Source: Lacisediminihabitans sp040549525 | Lineage (GTDB): Bacteria; Actinomycetota; Actinomycetes; Actinomycetales; Microbacteriaceae | DNA length: 64,000 bases | Direction of reading: 5' to 3' | Assembly: GCF_040549525.1 (NCBI RefSeq) | Contig: NZ_JBEPTM010000001.1 | Coordinates: 372,001 to 436,000 of the forward strand | Shown here: piece by piece, positions 15,642-23,701 of the stretch | How positions within the stretch are numbered: position 1 is the stretch's first letter | Layout of the letters: every line of letters begins with the position of its first letter | Translations under genes and position numbers: made by a program | Notes under the pieces: generated by a model | The model's database searches: none | The model's input: only the letters and a program-made list of their open reading frames with translations | What the model was told of the DNA's origin: nothing

Positions 15642-16025
15642 ATGGCAAAGCTTTCAGGCGACGACCTCATCGAAGCATTCAAGGAGCTCACGCTCATTGA
15701 GCTCAGCGAGTTCGTCAAGAAGTTCGAAGAGGTCTTCGAGGTCACCGCTGCCGCCCCCGTCGCGGCCGCTGCTGCCGGTGGCGCTGCTGCCGTCGTCGAA
15801 GAGGTCGAGGAGAAGGATTCCTTCGACGTCGTCCTCGAGTCGATCGGTGACAAGAAGATCCAGGTCATCAAGGAGGTCCGTGCCCTCACGAGCCTCGGCC
15901 TCGGCGAGGCCAAGGCCGTCGTTGACAACGCCCCCGGCGTCGTGCTCGAGGGTGTCAACAAGGAGACCGCCGAGAAGGCAAAGGCTCAGCTCGAAGAGGC
16001 CGGCGCAACCGTCACCCTCAAGTAG
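15642..16025 (+). CDS. rplL: 50S ribosomal protein L7/L12
   Basis: A 127-residue stalk protein. It has the N-terminal dimerisation helix (LSGDDLIEAFKELTLIELSEFVKKFEE), an Ala/Pro/Val hinge at about 38-55, and the C-terminal factor-binding domain (FDVVLESIGDKKIQVIKEVRALTSLGLGEAK). AAGGAG precedes ATG 15642. It is followed by a strong terminator rather than by rpoB, which is the next gene in many bacteria. Confidence 0.98.
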   Translation: MAKLSGDDLIEAFKELTLIELSEFVKKFEEVFEVTAAAPVAAAAAGGAAAVVEEVEEKDSFDVVLESIGDKKIQVIKEVRALTSLGLGEAKAVVDNAPGVVLEGVNKETAEKAKAQLEEAGATVTLK

Positions 16026-16073
16026 TCATTCCCGGATGACGCCCCGCGGGGCGCCCTCCGGTGCAGCATAGCG

Positions 16074-16114
16074 ACGGCCCCCGTGCCTGCCCTCGAGGCG
16101 GACACGGGGGCCGT
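16074..16114 (+). terminator. rplJL operon terminator
   Basis: A perfect 12-bp stem, ACGGCCCCCGTG with CACGGGGGCCGT, around a 17-base loop, followed by TCTTCG. It lies 49 bases after the rplL stop. Confidence 0.8.
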
Positions 16115-16156
16115 TCTTCGTGCCGCGGTAACCAAGATCCGCATAAGTGAGCGTAC

Positions 16157-16185
16157 TTGCGGTTTCTCACCGTGTCCACCATAAT
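16157..16185 (+). promoter_or_regulatory. Consensus-like promoter without an obvious gene
   Basis: TTGCGG (16157-16162) and CATAAT (16180-16185) are 17 bases apart. The transcript would start near 16192 and run toward, and antisense to, the LacI gene. The only frame just downstream is a 51-codon one from GTG 16194, without homology I recognise. A small RNA is possible. Confidence 0.5.
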
Positions 16186-16380
16186 GAGGACTCGTGAAGG
16201 CCGTATCCCGGGGCTTTCGCATCGCACAGAACTCAATTTGTACCCCACGAAAGCGTTGTTCTGGACAGCCTTACCCTCTGGCCAGCCCACCGATGATTTC
16301 GACGCAACAGCCTCGCGGAGAATATTCCGCACCGGGTTCTGCACGATAGGGGACGATCACCGTGCACACCGACAGCCTGC

Positions 16381-16411
16381 GATGGGTGCCCTCGATGAGA
16401 GGGTGCCCATC
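16381..16411 (-). terminator. Stem-loop downstream of the LacI gene
   Basis: GATGGGTGCCCTC and GAGGGTGCCCATC form a 13-bp stem with two G-U pairs and a 5-base loop. It lies 37 bases past the stop of the minus-strand LacI gene, so it may end that transcript. No T-run follows on either strand. Confidence 0.45.
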
Positions 16412-16447
16412 AGCGGTGTCGTGTTGGTGGATGCGACCGCTTCGGGC

Positions 16448-17461
16448 CTAGTGGGGCGGCGCCGTCGTGCTCCGGCGCACAACGAAGTCGATGGCTACCC
16501 CGATCCGCTCGTCGACCGCGAGTCCGGCATCCGGTCCCAGTCGTTCGAGGATCAGCTGCACGGCATGTTCCCCCTGTGCGCTCGGGTGTTGCTCGAGGGT
16601 CGTGAGTCCGAACAGCTCGGCGAGGTTGTGCCCGTCGATCCCCACGACCGACAACTGTGCAGGCACGGCGATCCCGAGCTCGCGCGCGGCGAGGATCACC
16701 CCGATCGCGATCTCATCGCAGCCGGCGACGATGGCCGTCGGTCGGGTGGCGGGGTTGGAGAGCACCGCCAGCGCCCCGGAATAGCCCCCGGGAATCGAGT
16801 AGGGCACAGCGCGGAAGTCGTCGGGGTGCGAGAGTCCCGCGGCCGCGAGAGCCCGGCGAACGCCGGCCAGTCGGCGGGAATGGACGGCGAAATCCATCTG
16901 GTGGTTCTGGTCCCCGCCGAGATGCATGATGCGAGTGTGACCGAGGCTCACCAGGTGCTCGGTGAGAAACTGGGTCGCGGCCTCATCGTCGATGCTCAAG
17001 GTCGAGATCGCCGGTATCTCGCCTCCGATCCCCACGATGGGTTTGCCGAGGCCCTTCAGCGATCGCACCTCGTGAGCGCTCAGCGAGATGCCGATCGCGA
17101 TCACCGCATCCACTCGTTTGCGCGCGAGGAAGTAGTCGAACACCCGCTGCCGCCGCACGGGGTCGTCGTGCAGCTGGTAGAGCGTGAGGTCGTAGCCCGC
17201 CGAGATCAGCGCGCTCTCGATGCCCTCGAGCACCTCCGCGAAGAACCAGCGATTGACGAAGGGGATGACGACTCCGACTGTGCGGGTGAGTCCGGTCGCG
17301 AGGCCGGAGGCGATGGATGACGGCACGAAGCCGATCTCGGCCGCGGCATGTTCCACACGCGTGCGGGTCTCCTCCGAGACATAGCCGTTGCCGCTGAGCG
17401 CGCGCGAAGCCGTGGACTTCGACACGCCAGCGAGGCGAGCGACATCAGCGATTGCGCTCAA
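16448..17461 (-). CDS. LacI-family repressor of the alpha-glucoside-type importer
   Basis: A 337-residue LacI regulator. The N-terminal HTH is AIADVARLAGVSKSTASRALSGNGYVS, followed by the hinge and a periplasmic-binding-protein-like core (TVGVVIPFVNRWFFAEVLEGIE, GHTRIMHLGG, VVGIDGHNLAELFGLTTL). The start is TTG 17461 with GAGG 7-10 bases upstream. It is divergent from the sugar-binding-protein operon at 17768. The palindromes CAAGCGCTTG and GGAACCGGTTCC in the shared spacer are its probable operators. The ligand is probably a glucoside, judged from the transporter type only. Confidence 0.9.
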   Translation of the reverse strand: MSAIADVARLAGVSKSTASRALSGNGYVSEETRTRVEHAAAEIGFVPSSIASGLATGLTRTVGVVIPFVNRWFFAEVLEGIESALISAGYDLTLYQLHDDPVRRQRVFDYFLARKRVDAVIAIGISLSAHEVRSLKGLGKPIVGIGGEIPAISTLSIDDEAATQFLTEHLVSLGHTRIMHLGGDQNHQMDFAVHSRRLAGVRRALAAAGLSHPDDFRAVPYSIPGGYSGALAVLSNPATRPTAIVAGCDEIAIGVILAARELGIAVPAQLSVVGIDGHNLAELFGLTTLEQHPSAQGEHAVQLILERLGPDAGLAVDERIGVAIDFVVRRSTTAPPH

Positions 17462-17626
17462 GAGGACCTCGAATTCGACAGCATTGACGAGCGATGGCTC
17501 ATCCTATGCACATGGGAGGCATTGTGGGAAACGCACCACATTTCCATGGGTGCGCTCCCACGCCCGATCCCCGTAATGACGGGCATCGACAGGAGCGTGA
17601 CTAAAACGTTAGGTACTAGCACGGAA

Positions 17627-17681
17627 CAAGCGCTTGCATAACGCTCCCATCGCCCGTACCTTGTCCAATGGAACCGGTTCC
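17627..17681 (+). promoter_or_regulatory. Promoter and two LacI-type operators
   Basis: The -35 box TTGCAT (17634-17639) and -10 box TACCTT (17657-17662) are 17 bases apart. The palindrome CAAGCGCTTG (17627-17636) overlaps the -35 box. A second palindrome, GGAACCGGTTCC (17670-17681), covers the expected start of transcription. Both have the central CG of LacI-family operators. The rest of the 306-bp spacer back to 17462 holds further A/G-rich half sites but no gene. Confidence 0.7.
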
Positions 17682-17767
17682 CCATGGCGAGCGTCCCCGC
17701 GTCGATCTCGAAGCGGACTGGATCCACCCGTATGGCCCAATCCCTACCCTCAACGAGGAGGAGTCAC

Positions 17768-19144
17768 ATGAGTCCCACCCTGCTCCGCAGCGCAGCACAC
17801 AGCAAGAAACTTCATCGCCGCATCACCGCACCGATCGTGTTCTTCACGATCGCAGGCCTCGCTCTCGCGGGCTGCTCATCATCCGGCGGGGGCACCAGCA
17901 CCGCCGGCAAAGGCCCCGGCGACGCCGGCAAGGCCGACGGAGTCGTGACCATCTACGGCACGATCGTCGACACCGAGGCAGAGCTCCTGCAGAAGTCCTG
18001 GGCGGACTGGGAGAAGAAGAACAAGATCACCATCAAGTACGAGGGCTCCAAGGAGTTCGAAACGCAGATCAGCGTTCGTGCACAGGGTGGCAACGCTCCC
18101 GACATCGCGATCTTCCCGCAGCCCGGCCTCCTCAAGGACCTCGCTTCGCGTAACTACATCCAGCCGGAGCCCGCTGCGGCAGCAGCCAACGTGAAGAAGA
18201 ACTGGTCGAAGGACTGGGCTAACTACGCGTCGTCCGACGGCACGCTCTACGCCTCGCCACTCATGGCGAGCGTCAAGGGCTTCATCTGGTACTCCCCGGC
18301 GAAGTTCAAGGAGTGGGGCGTCGAGGTTCCCAAGACGTGGGATGAGCTCCTCACCCTCACCAAGACCATCCAGGAGAAGACCGGCACCGCACCCTGGTGC
18401 GCGGGCTTCGGATCGGATGCGGCAACGGGATGGCCCGGAACCGACTGGGTGGAAGACCTCGTTCTTCGCCAGGCCGGCGCGGCCACCTACGACAAGTGGG
18501 TCAATCACACGATCCCGTTCACCGATCCCGCCATCAAGAAGGCCTTCGACTCGGTCGGGGAGATCCTCCTCAACCCGAAGTACGTGAACGCGGGTCTTGG
18601 CGACGTCAAGTCGATCAACTCCACGCCGTTCGGTGATGTTGCTCGGGTCGTCGGTAACGGCCAGTGCGCCATGACGCACCAGGCATCCTTCTTCGACGGG
18701 TTCATCCAGGACCCCAAGAACGGCAATGCGACTGTCGGACCTGACAAGCAGGTTTGGGCCTTCATCACCCCGCCGATCGATGCCAGTGCCGGCCCCGCCG
18801 TCACCGGTGGTGGAGAAATGGTTGCCGCGTTCTCCAACGACGCGGACACCCAGAAGGTGCAGGCCTACCTGTCGAGCGCTGACTGGGCGAACAGCCGTGT
18901 CAAGCTCGGCGGTGTGATCAGCGCCAACAAGGGCCTCGACCCGGCCAACGCGTCGAGCCCGATCTTGCAGGAAGCCATCAAGACGCTCCAGGACCCGAAG
19001 ACCACCTTCCGCTTCGACGCATCTGACCTGATGCCCGGTGTGGTCGGTGCAGGATCGTTCTGGACCGGAATGGTCGACTGGATCAACGGCAAGTCGACGG
19101 ACGAGGTCTTGAAGACCATCGACGCGTCATGGCCGTCCAAGTAG
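17768..19144 (+). CDS. Sugar ABC transporter substrate-binding lipoprotein (alpha-glucoside type)
   Basis: A 458-residue cluster-B binding protein. A long charged N terminus leads into a lipoprotein signal with lipobox LAGC (Cys36), followed by a Ser/Gly linker. The mature part has a two-lobed fold: GVVTIYGTIVDTEAELLQKSW, ISVRAQGGNAPDIAIFPQPG, PKTWDELLTLTKTI and the aromatic-rich sugar-site region GWPGTDWVEDL. ATG 17768 is chosen because GAGGAGG lies 5 bases before it. The permease genes follow after a hairpin. Similarity in arrangement to AglE-type alpha-glucoside systems is by recognition only. Confidence 0.88.
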   Translation: MSPTLLRSAAHSKKLHRRITAPIVFFTIAGLALAGCSSSGGGTSTAGKGPGDAGKADGVVTIYGTIVDTEAELLQKSWADWEKKNKITIKYEGSKEFETQISVRAQGGNAPDIAIFPQPGLLKDLASRNYIQPEPAAAAANVKKNWSKDWANYASSDGTLYASPLMASVKGFIWYSPAKFKEWGVEVPKTWDELLTLTKTIQEKTGTAPWCAGFGSDAATGWPGTDWVEDLVLRQAGAATYDKWVNHTIPFTDPAIKKAFDSVGEILLNPKYVNAGLGDVKSINSTPFGDVARVVGNGQCAMTHQASFFDGFIQDPKNGNATVGPDKQVWAFITPPIDASAGPAVTGGGEMVAAFSNDADTQKVQAYLSSADWANSRVKLGGVISANKGLDPANASSPILQEAIKTLQDPKTTFRFDASDLMPGVVGAGSFWTGMVDWINGKSTDEVLKTIDASWPSK

Positions 19145-19175
19145 CAGTTCTCGTCATCTAGGTAGTACCCAGCGC

Positions 19176-19212
19176 GAAAGGCCGGCAGAGAAAAACTCTT
19201 TGTCGGCCTTTC
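19176..19212 (+). terminator. Intercistronic hairpin after the binding-protein gene
   Basis: GAAAGGCCG (19176-19184) pairs perfectly with CGGCCTTTC (19204-19212), with further partial pairing inside. It lies 31 bases after the stop. Such hairpins let part of the transcripts end or stabilise the 5' message, raising binding protein over permease. Confidence 0.6.
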
Positions 19213-19283
19213 CGCGCCCCTTAGCTCCGGTGTCTAATACATATGCACGCTCATGAGTCCACCGCCGTACTCGAAAGGGCACA

Positions 19284-20417
19284 ATGTCAGATTTCTTCAA
19301 CTGGATCTCCACGCTTCCCGCGTTAGCCCAGATCCCCCTCGTCGTCGGCGCGTTCGTCGCCGTCGTCGCTGTCATCCTGTTCTTCGTCGAGATCGCCCCG
19401 CGATCAGGACGTCGCTACACGATCATCCGTCTCGCGGTCTGCGTTCTCGCTCCGCTGGCGATCTTCATATTCCTTGGATCGGTCCCCTGGGCCGCAGCGG
19501 TTGCCGCGGTTCTCGGCGGGGTGTTCTTCATCCTCGATTACCGGGCGAAGCAGGGAGTCGGCTACCTCTTCCAGCTGGTCGGATTCCTCGCTCCGGCGCT
19601 GATCCTGCTGCTGATCGGCCTCGTCTACCCGACGATCCTCACCGCGATCGCCGCATTCCAGAACAACCGCGGTAACCGGTTCATCGGCTTCGAGAACTTC
19701 GTCTGGATCTTCACCCAGCCCACCGGCATCCGGGTCGTGCTGAATACGATCATCTGGGTGCTCATCGTTCCGGCGTTCTCGACCGCGATCGGTCTCGCCT
19801 ACGCCGTGTTCATCGACAAGTCGCGCGGTGAGAAGTTCTTCAAGATCCTGGTCTTCATGCCGATGGCGATCTCATTCGTCGGTGCGTCGATTATCTGGAA
19901 GTTCGTCTACACGGCGCGGCCGGCCGGGCAGAACCAGATCGGTCTGCTCAATCAGATCGTGGTGCTCTTCGGTGGGCAACCGACCGACTTCGTGTCCATC
20001 TCGCCGTGGAACACCTTCTTTCTCATCGTCGTACTGGTGTGGATCCAGACCGGATTCGCGATGGTCGTGCTCTCAGCGGCCATCAAGGGCGTGCCGACGG
20101 AGCAGTTGGAAGCCGCGGAGCTCGACGGCACCAATGCCTGGGAGCGGTTCATCAACGTGACCGTGCCCGGCATCCGCTCATCTCTCATCGTCGTGCTCAC
20201 CACGATCTCGATCGCTTCCCTGAAGGTGTTCGACATCGTGCGGACCATGACAGCCGGAGCCAACAGCACGAGCGTCATCGCCAACGAGATGTACACGCAG
20301 TGGAAGGGATTCGAGAACGGACGCTCGGCGGCCTTCGCTCTGGTGCTTTTCGTGCTGGTCTTACCGATCGTCGTCTACAACGCACGGCAGATTCAGAAGC
20401 AGAGGGAGATCCGATGA
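19284..20417 (+). CDS. Sugar ABC transporter permease with extended N terminus
   Basis: A 377-residue MalF-type permease. The core begins near residue 95 (LVGFLAPALILLLIGLVYPTI). The cytoplasmic EAA loop reads EQLEAAELDGTNAWERFINVTVPG. In front of the core is an extension of about 90 residues with three predicted helices (about 15-35, 48-66, 68-84), as in AglF-like permeases. Start ATG 19284 has AAAGGG upstream. The downstream permease overlaps by 4 bases. It forms the membrane channel with that protein. No ATPase gene is present in the operon. Confidence 0.88.
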   Translation: MSDFFNWISTLPALAQIPLVVGAFVAVVAVILFFVEIAPRSGRRYTIIRLAVCVLAPLAIFIFLGSVPWAAAVAAVLGGVFFILDYRAKQGVGYLFQLVGFLAPALILLLIGLVYPTILTAIAAFQNNRGNRFIGFENFVWIFTQPTGIRVVLNTIIWVLIVPAFSTAIGLAYAVFIDKSRGEKFFKILVFMPMAISFVGASIIWKFVYTARPAGQNQIGLLNQIVVLFGGQPTDFVSISPWNTFFLIVVLVWIQTGFAMVVLSAAIKGVPTEQLEAAELDGTNAWERFINVTVPGIRSSLIVVLTTISIASLKVFDIVRTMTAGANSTSVIANEMYTQWKGFENGRSAAFALVLFVLVLPIVVYNARQIQKQREIR

Positions 20418-21391
20418 GCGCCGTCTCACCCATCGATGTGCCGATCGACGCCGCGACCCAGCGACAGCTCGGTGCCGGCGAACGCACTGCCGAGCGGAGC
20501 GTCACCAAGCGCACCAAAAAGCGCCTGACGAGTCGGGGGGCGACCATCGCGTCCCTGATCATCGCGGTTCTGTGGACGGTCCCCACCTTCGGACTCTTCA
20601 TCTCCTCGATCCGTCCGGCCGCCCTGATCAACACCACGGGCTGGTGGACGATCTTCCAGAATCCCGGGTTCACCTTCGACAACTATTCGCAGGTTCTGAA
20701 GGCCGGTAACAGTCAGCTGAACCTCGGGCAGGCGTTCATCAACTCGATCGCCATCACGCTGCCGGCGACGCTCATCCCGCTCACGCTGGCGAGCCTCGCG
20801 GCCTACGGCTTCGCGTGGATGAACTTCCGGGGCAAGAACTGGATGTTCATCGGCGTGTTCGCCCTGCAGATCGTCCCGCTGCAGATGGCCCTCGTTCCCC
20901 TGCTGAGCCTCTTTTCCCGCGGGCTCAACATCGGCGGTGTTCAGCTCTTCGCGGGGCTGAATGCGAGCGGCTCGTACACCCAGGTCTGGATTGCCCACAC
21001 GATCTTCGGGCTCCCGCTCGTGATCTTCCTGCTCCACAACTTCATCGCGGAGCTTCCGTCAGAACTGATCGAGGCGGCGCGAGTGGATGGCGCGGGGCAT
21101 GGGCAGATCTTCTTCCGCATCGTGCTTCCGCTCACCATGCCGGCCATCGCATCGATCGCGATCTTCCAGTTCCTCTGGGTCTGGAACGACCTGCTGGTCG
21201 CCCTGGTGTTCGCCGACGGTGAGGTCGCCCCGATGACCAAGCTGCTCGCCGAGATCACCGGTGGGCGTGGTCAGGACTGGCAGCTGCTCACCTCAGGTGC
21301 GTTCATCTCCATCCTCGTCCCGCTCATCGTGTTCTTCGCACTGCAGCGGTTCTTCGTGCGTGGCCTGCTCGCGGGCAGCACCAAGGGCTGA
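20414..21391 (+). CDS. Sugar ABC transporter permease (MalG type)
   Basis: A 325-residue permease with a charged cytoplasmic N terminus of about 45 residues, then six helices. The EAA motif is ELIEAARVDGAGHGQIFFRIVLPL. Its ATG overlaps the upstream permease stop (ATGA). The C terminus RFFVRGLLAGSTKG is typical of MalG-like subunits. It ends an operon that lacks an ATPase, so the energy-coupling subunit must be supplied from elsewhere, as with the shared MsiK-type ATPases of actinobacteria. Confidence 0.9.
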   Translation: MSAVSPIDVPIDAATQRQLGAGERTAERSVTKRTKKRLTSRGATIASLIIAVLWTVPTFGLFISSIRPAALINTTGWWTIFQNPGFTFDNYSQVLKAGNSQLNLGQAFINSIAITLPATLIPLTLASLAAYGFAWMNFRGKNWMFIGVFALQIVPLQMALVPLLSLFSRGLNIGGVQLFAGLNASGSYTQVWIAHTIFGLPLVIFLLHNFIAELPSELIEAARVDGAGHGQIFFRIVLPLTMPAIASIAIFQFLWVWNDLLVALVFADGEVAPMTKLLAEITGGRGQDWQLLTSGAFISILVPLIVFFALQRFFVRGLLAGSTKG

Positions 21392-21404
21392 GGCCCCGTC
21401 CGCC

Positions 21405-21680
21405 GTGCTGATCGAGTAGCGAGCGCCAGCGAGCGTGTCGAGATCGGTGTGACGGTTTCGACACATCGCTGGCGCTCCTGCTCATCCGGCACAGGCGTGC
21501 TGATCGAGTAGCGAGCGCCAGCGAGCGTGTCGAGATCCGTGTGACGGTTTCGACACATCGCTGGCGCTCCTGCTCATCCGGCACAGGTGTGCTGATCGAG
21601 TAGCGAGCGCCAGCGAGCGTGTCGAGATCCGTGTGACGGTTTCCACACATTGCTGGCGCTCCTGCTCGACCGGCAGGTCC
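21405..21680. repeat. Three tandem 92-bp hairpin-forming repeats
   Basis: Units start at 21405, 21497 and 21589, each beginning GTGCTGATCGAGTAGCGAGC. Within a unit GAGCGCCAGCGA pairs with TCGCTGGCGCTC and GTGTCGA with TCGACAC, forming a long hairpin. The second unit is almost identical to the first, and the third diverges at its 3' end. There are no spacers, so this is not a CRISPR array. The block separates the permease gene from the ABC exporter gene. Confidence 0.9.
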
Positions 21681-21737
21681 ATTGCGCTGGGGGCGAATCC
21701 GCACGGGAGTGTCACCGTCGGTGCGTAAGGTGAACGA

Positions 21738-23615
21738 GTGAGCGGAATGCACGGCGGAAGCACCCCGGTGGGGCGGATGGGCAAGCAGCGAACCCGCATC
21801 AGCGGCTCGGATCCGGATGCCCAGAAGGCCGAGAATGCGGATGCCCCGCGCATCCCCGACCTGCTCGCCCGCATTGCGCAGCTGTTCCAGCCGCACCGTC
21901 GAGCGCTCGCGGTCACGGCCGTGCTGGTCATCGTCAGTGCGGGGCTCTCGGTGCTGCCCCCTCTGCTCACCCGCCAGGCCTTCGATGTCGGCCTCTTCCC
22001 GGCATCCGGTCGCCCGAATGTGCCGGTTCTGCTCGAGATCGTCGGGCTGATGATCGTGATCTACGTGTCCTCCGCTGGGCTCGGTGTCTGGCAGACCTTC
22101 CTCACGGCCACCGTCGGCAATCGCGTGATGGGCGCGCTGCGAGTGCGGCTGTTCGGGCACCTCCAGAAGATGGAGCTCGCCTTCTTCACGCGAACGAAGA
22201 CCGGAATCATCCAGTCCCGCCTGCAGAACGACGTCGGCGGAGTTTCGAGCGTGCTCACGAACACCGTGGCGAGCGTTCTCGGCAACACGGTGACGGTGGC
22301 GGCGGCCTTCGTGAGCATGCTGGTGCTGTCCTGGCAGCTCACCATCGTGGCGGTCATCCTCATGCCTATCCTGGTGATCGCCCAGCGGCGGGTGGGGCGG
22401 GTGCGCGCGAAGATCGCCACCAAGACCCAGGAGTCGCTCAGCGACATGACCGCGATCACGCAGGAGACCCTGTCGGTGTCGGGCATCCTGCTGGCGAAGA
22501 GTTTCAACCAGCAGGGCGCGGAGGTCGCCCGGTACAGCGACGAGAACGACAACCAGATCCGGCTGCAGGTGCGAGAGCAGATGAGCGGCCAGTGGTTCTT
22601 CGCGATGGTGCAGATCTTCCTCGCCATCATCCCGGCCGTCATCTACATCTGTGCCGCTTGGCTGCTGTTCCAGAATGTGGCGGTTACCGCGGGCACGATC
22701 GTGGCGTTCACCACGGTGCAGGCCCGGCTGATGTGGCCGCTGCTGGGACTGATGCGCGTGGCGCTCGACCTGCAGACCTCCCAGGCACTCTTCGCGCGCA
22801 TCTTCGAATACCTCGACCTGCACCCGGCGATCGCGGATGCTCCGAACGCCCACCCGGTCGACCCGTCCCGTCTCGGTCGCGTCGAATTCGACGAGGTGGT
22901 GTTCGCCTACCCCGACTCCGGAGACGGCACGCCTCCCACTCTCAAGGGTGTCTCCTTCTCGATCGAGCCTGGCCAGTTCGCCGCCTTCGTCGGGCCGTCG
23001 GGGGCGGGTAAGACCACGGTCTCTTACCTGATTCCCCGCTTCCACGACGTCACCGGCGGCCGCATTCTCTTTGCGGGTGACGATGTGAGACAGCTCGAGC
23101 AGGACTCGCTCGTCTCCAACATCGGCATCGTCAGCCAGGAGACCTACCTGTTCCACGCGACGATCGCGGAGAACCTTCGCTACGCGAAGCCGGGAGCGAC
23201 GGATGCCGAGCTCCAGCAGGCGGCGCGGGCCGCGAACATCCACGAGACCATCGCATCGTTCCCACTGGGTTACGACACGGTCGTCGGCGAGCGTGGCTAT
23301 CGGCTGAGCGGCGGCGAGAAGCAGCGCATCGCCATCGCGCGGGTGCTGCTCAAGGACCCGCGCGTGCTCATCCTCGACGAAGCCACGAGTGCGCTGGACT
23401 CCCTCTCCGAGCGGATCGTGCAGGACGCGCTCGACACCGCCTCCGCTGGCCGCACCACGATCGCGATCGCGCACCGGCTCTCGACGATCGTCGGAGCCGA
23501 CGTGATCTTCGTGGTCGATGCCGGCAGGATCGTGGAGCGCGGCACCCATGCCGAGCTCACCGCCCAGGGTGGCGTCTACGCGCGCCTGTATGCGCAGCAG
23601 GTGTCGCAGATCTGA
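21738..23615 (+). CDS. ABC exporter, fused membrane and ATPase domains
   Basis: A 625-residue half-transporter of the multidrug/lipid exporter type. Six helices lie between about 55 and 345. The nucleotide-binding domain has Walker A GPSGAGKTT (about 419-427), the signature LSGGEKQRIAIARVLL (about 523) and Walker B VLILDEATSALD (about 545). The start is GTG 21738 with AAGG 8 bases upstream; ATG 21747 is an alternative. It would act as a homodimer or pair with a partner encoded elsewhere, since no second half-transporter is adjacent. The exported substrate is unknown. Confidence 0.92.
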   Translation: MSGMHGGSTPVGRMGKQRTRISGSDPDAQKAENADAPRIPDLLARIAQLFQPHRRALAVTAVLVIVSAGLSVLPPLLTRQAFDVGLFPASGRPNVPVLLEIVGLMIVIYVSSAGLGVWQTFLTATVGNRVMGALRVRLFGHLQKMELAFFTRTKTGIIQSRLQNDVGGVSSVLTNTVASVLGNTVTVAAAFVSMLVLSWQLTIVAVILMPILVIAQRRVGRVRAKIATKTQESLSDMTAITQETLSVSGILLAKSFNQQGAEVARYSDENDNQIRLQVREQMSGQWFFAMVQIFLAIIPAVIYICAAWLLFQNVAVTAGTIVAFTTVQARLMWPLLGLMRVALDLQTSQALFARIFEYLDLHPAIADAPNAHPVDPSRLGRVEFDEVVFAYPDSGDGTPPTLKGVSFSIEPGQFAAFVGPSGAGKTTVSYLIPRFHDVTGGRILFAGDDVRQLEQDSLVSNIGIVSQETYLFHATIAENLRYAKPGATDAELQQAARAANIHETIASFPLGYDTVVGERGYRLSGGEKQRIAIARVLLKDPRVLILDEATSALDSLSERIVQDALDTASAGRTTIAIAHRLSTIVGADVIFVVDAGRIVERGTHAELTAQGGVYARLYAQQVSQI

Positions 23616-23701
23616 GGACTGGGTTGCCCGGACCAGGCGGTGCCTCGGGCGGGGAGTCTAGCGGAAACCCCCGGCTGGCCCGCTGGTAGATTGGCGGCAC
23701 T

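Noticed and set aside
16157..17320. 387-codon plus-strand frame over the LacI gene
   Set aside because: Shadow of the LacI gene, whose HTH and effector motifs are intact on the minus strand.
21405..21680. Possible CRISPR array
   Set aside because: The three 92-bp units are directly tandem, with no unique spacers, contain internal hairpins, and no cas gene is present.
21324..23549. Very long minus-strand open frame opposite the ABC exporter gene
   Set aside because: It is the antisense shadow of a gene with complete Walker and signature motifs; its peptide is Arg/His/Gly/Asp-rich with no domain.
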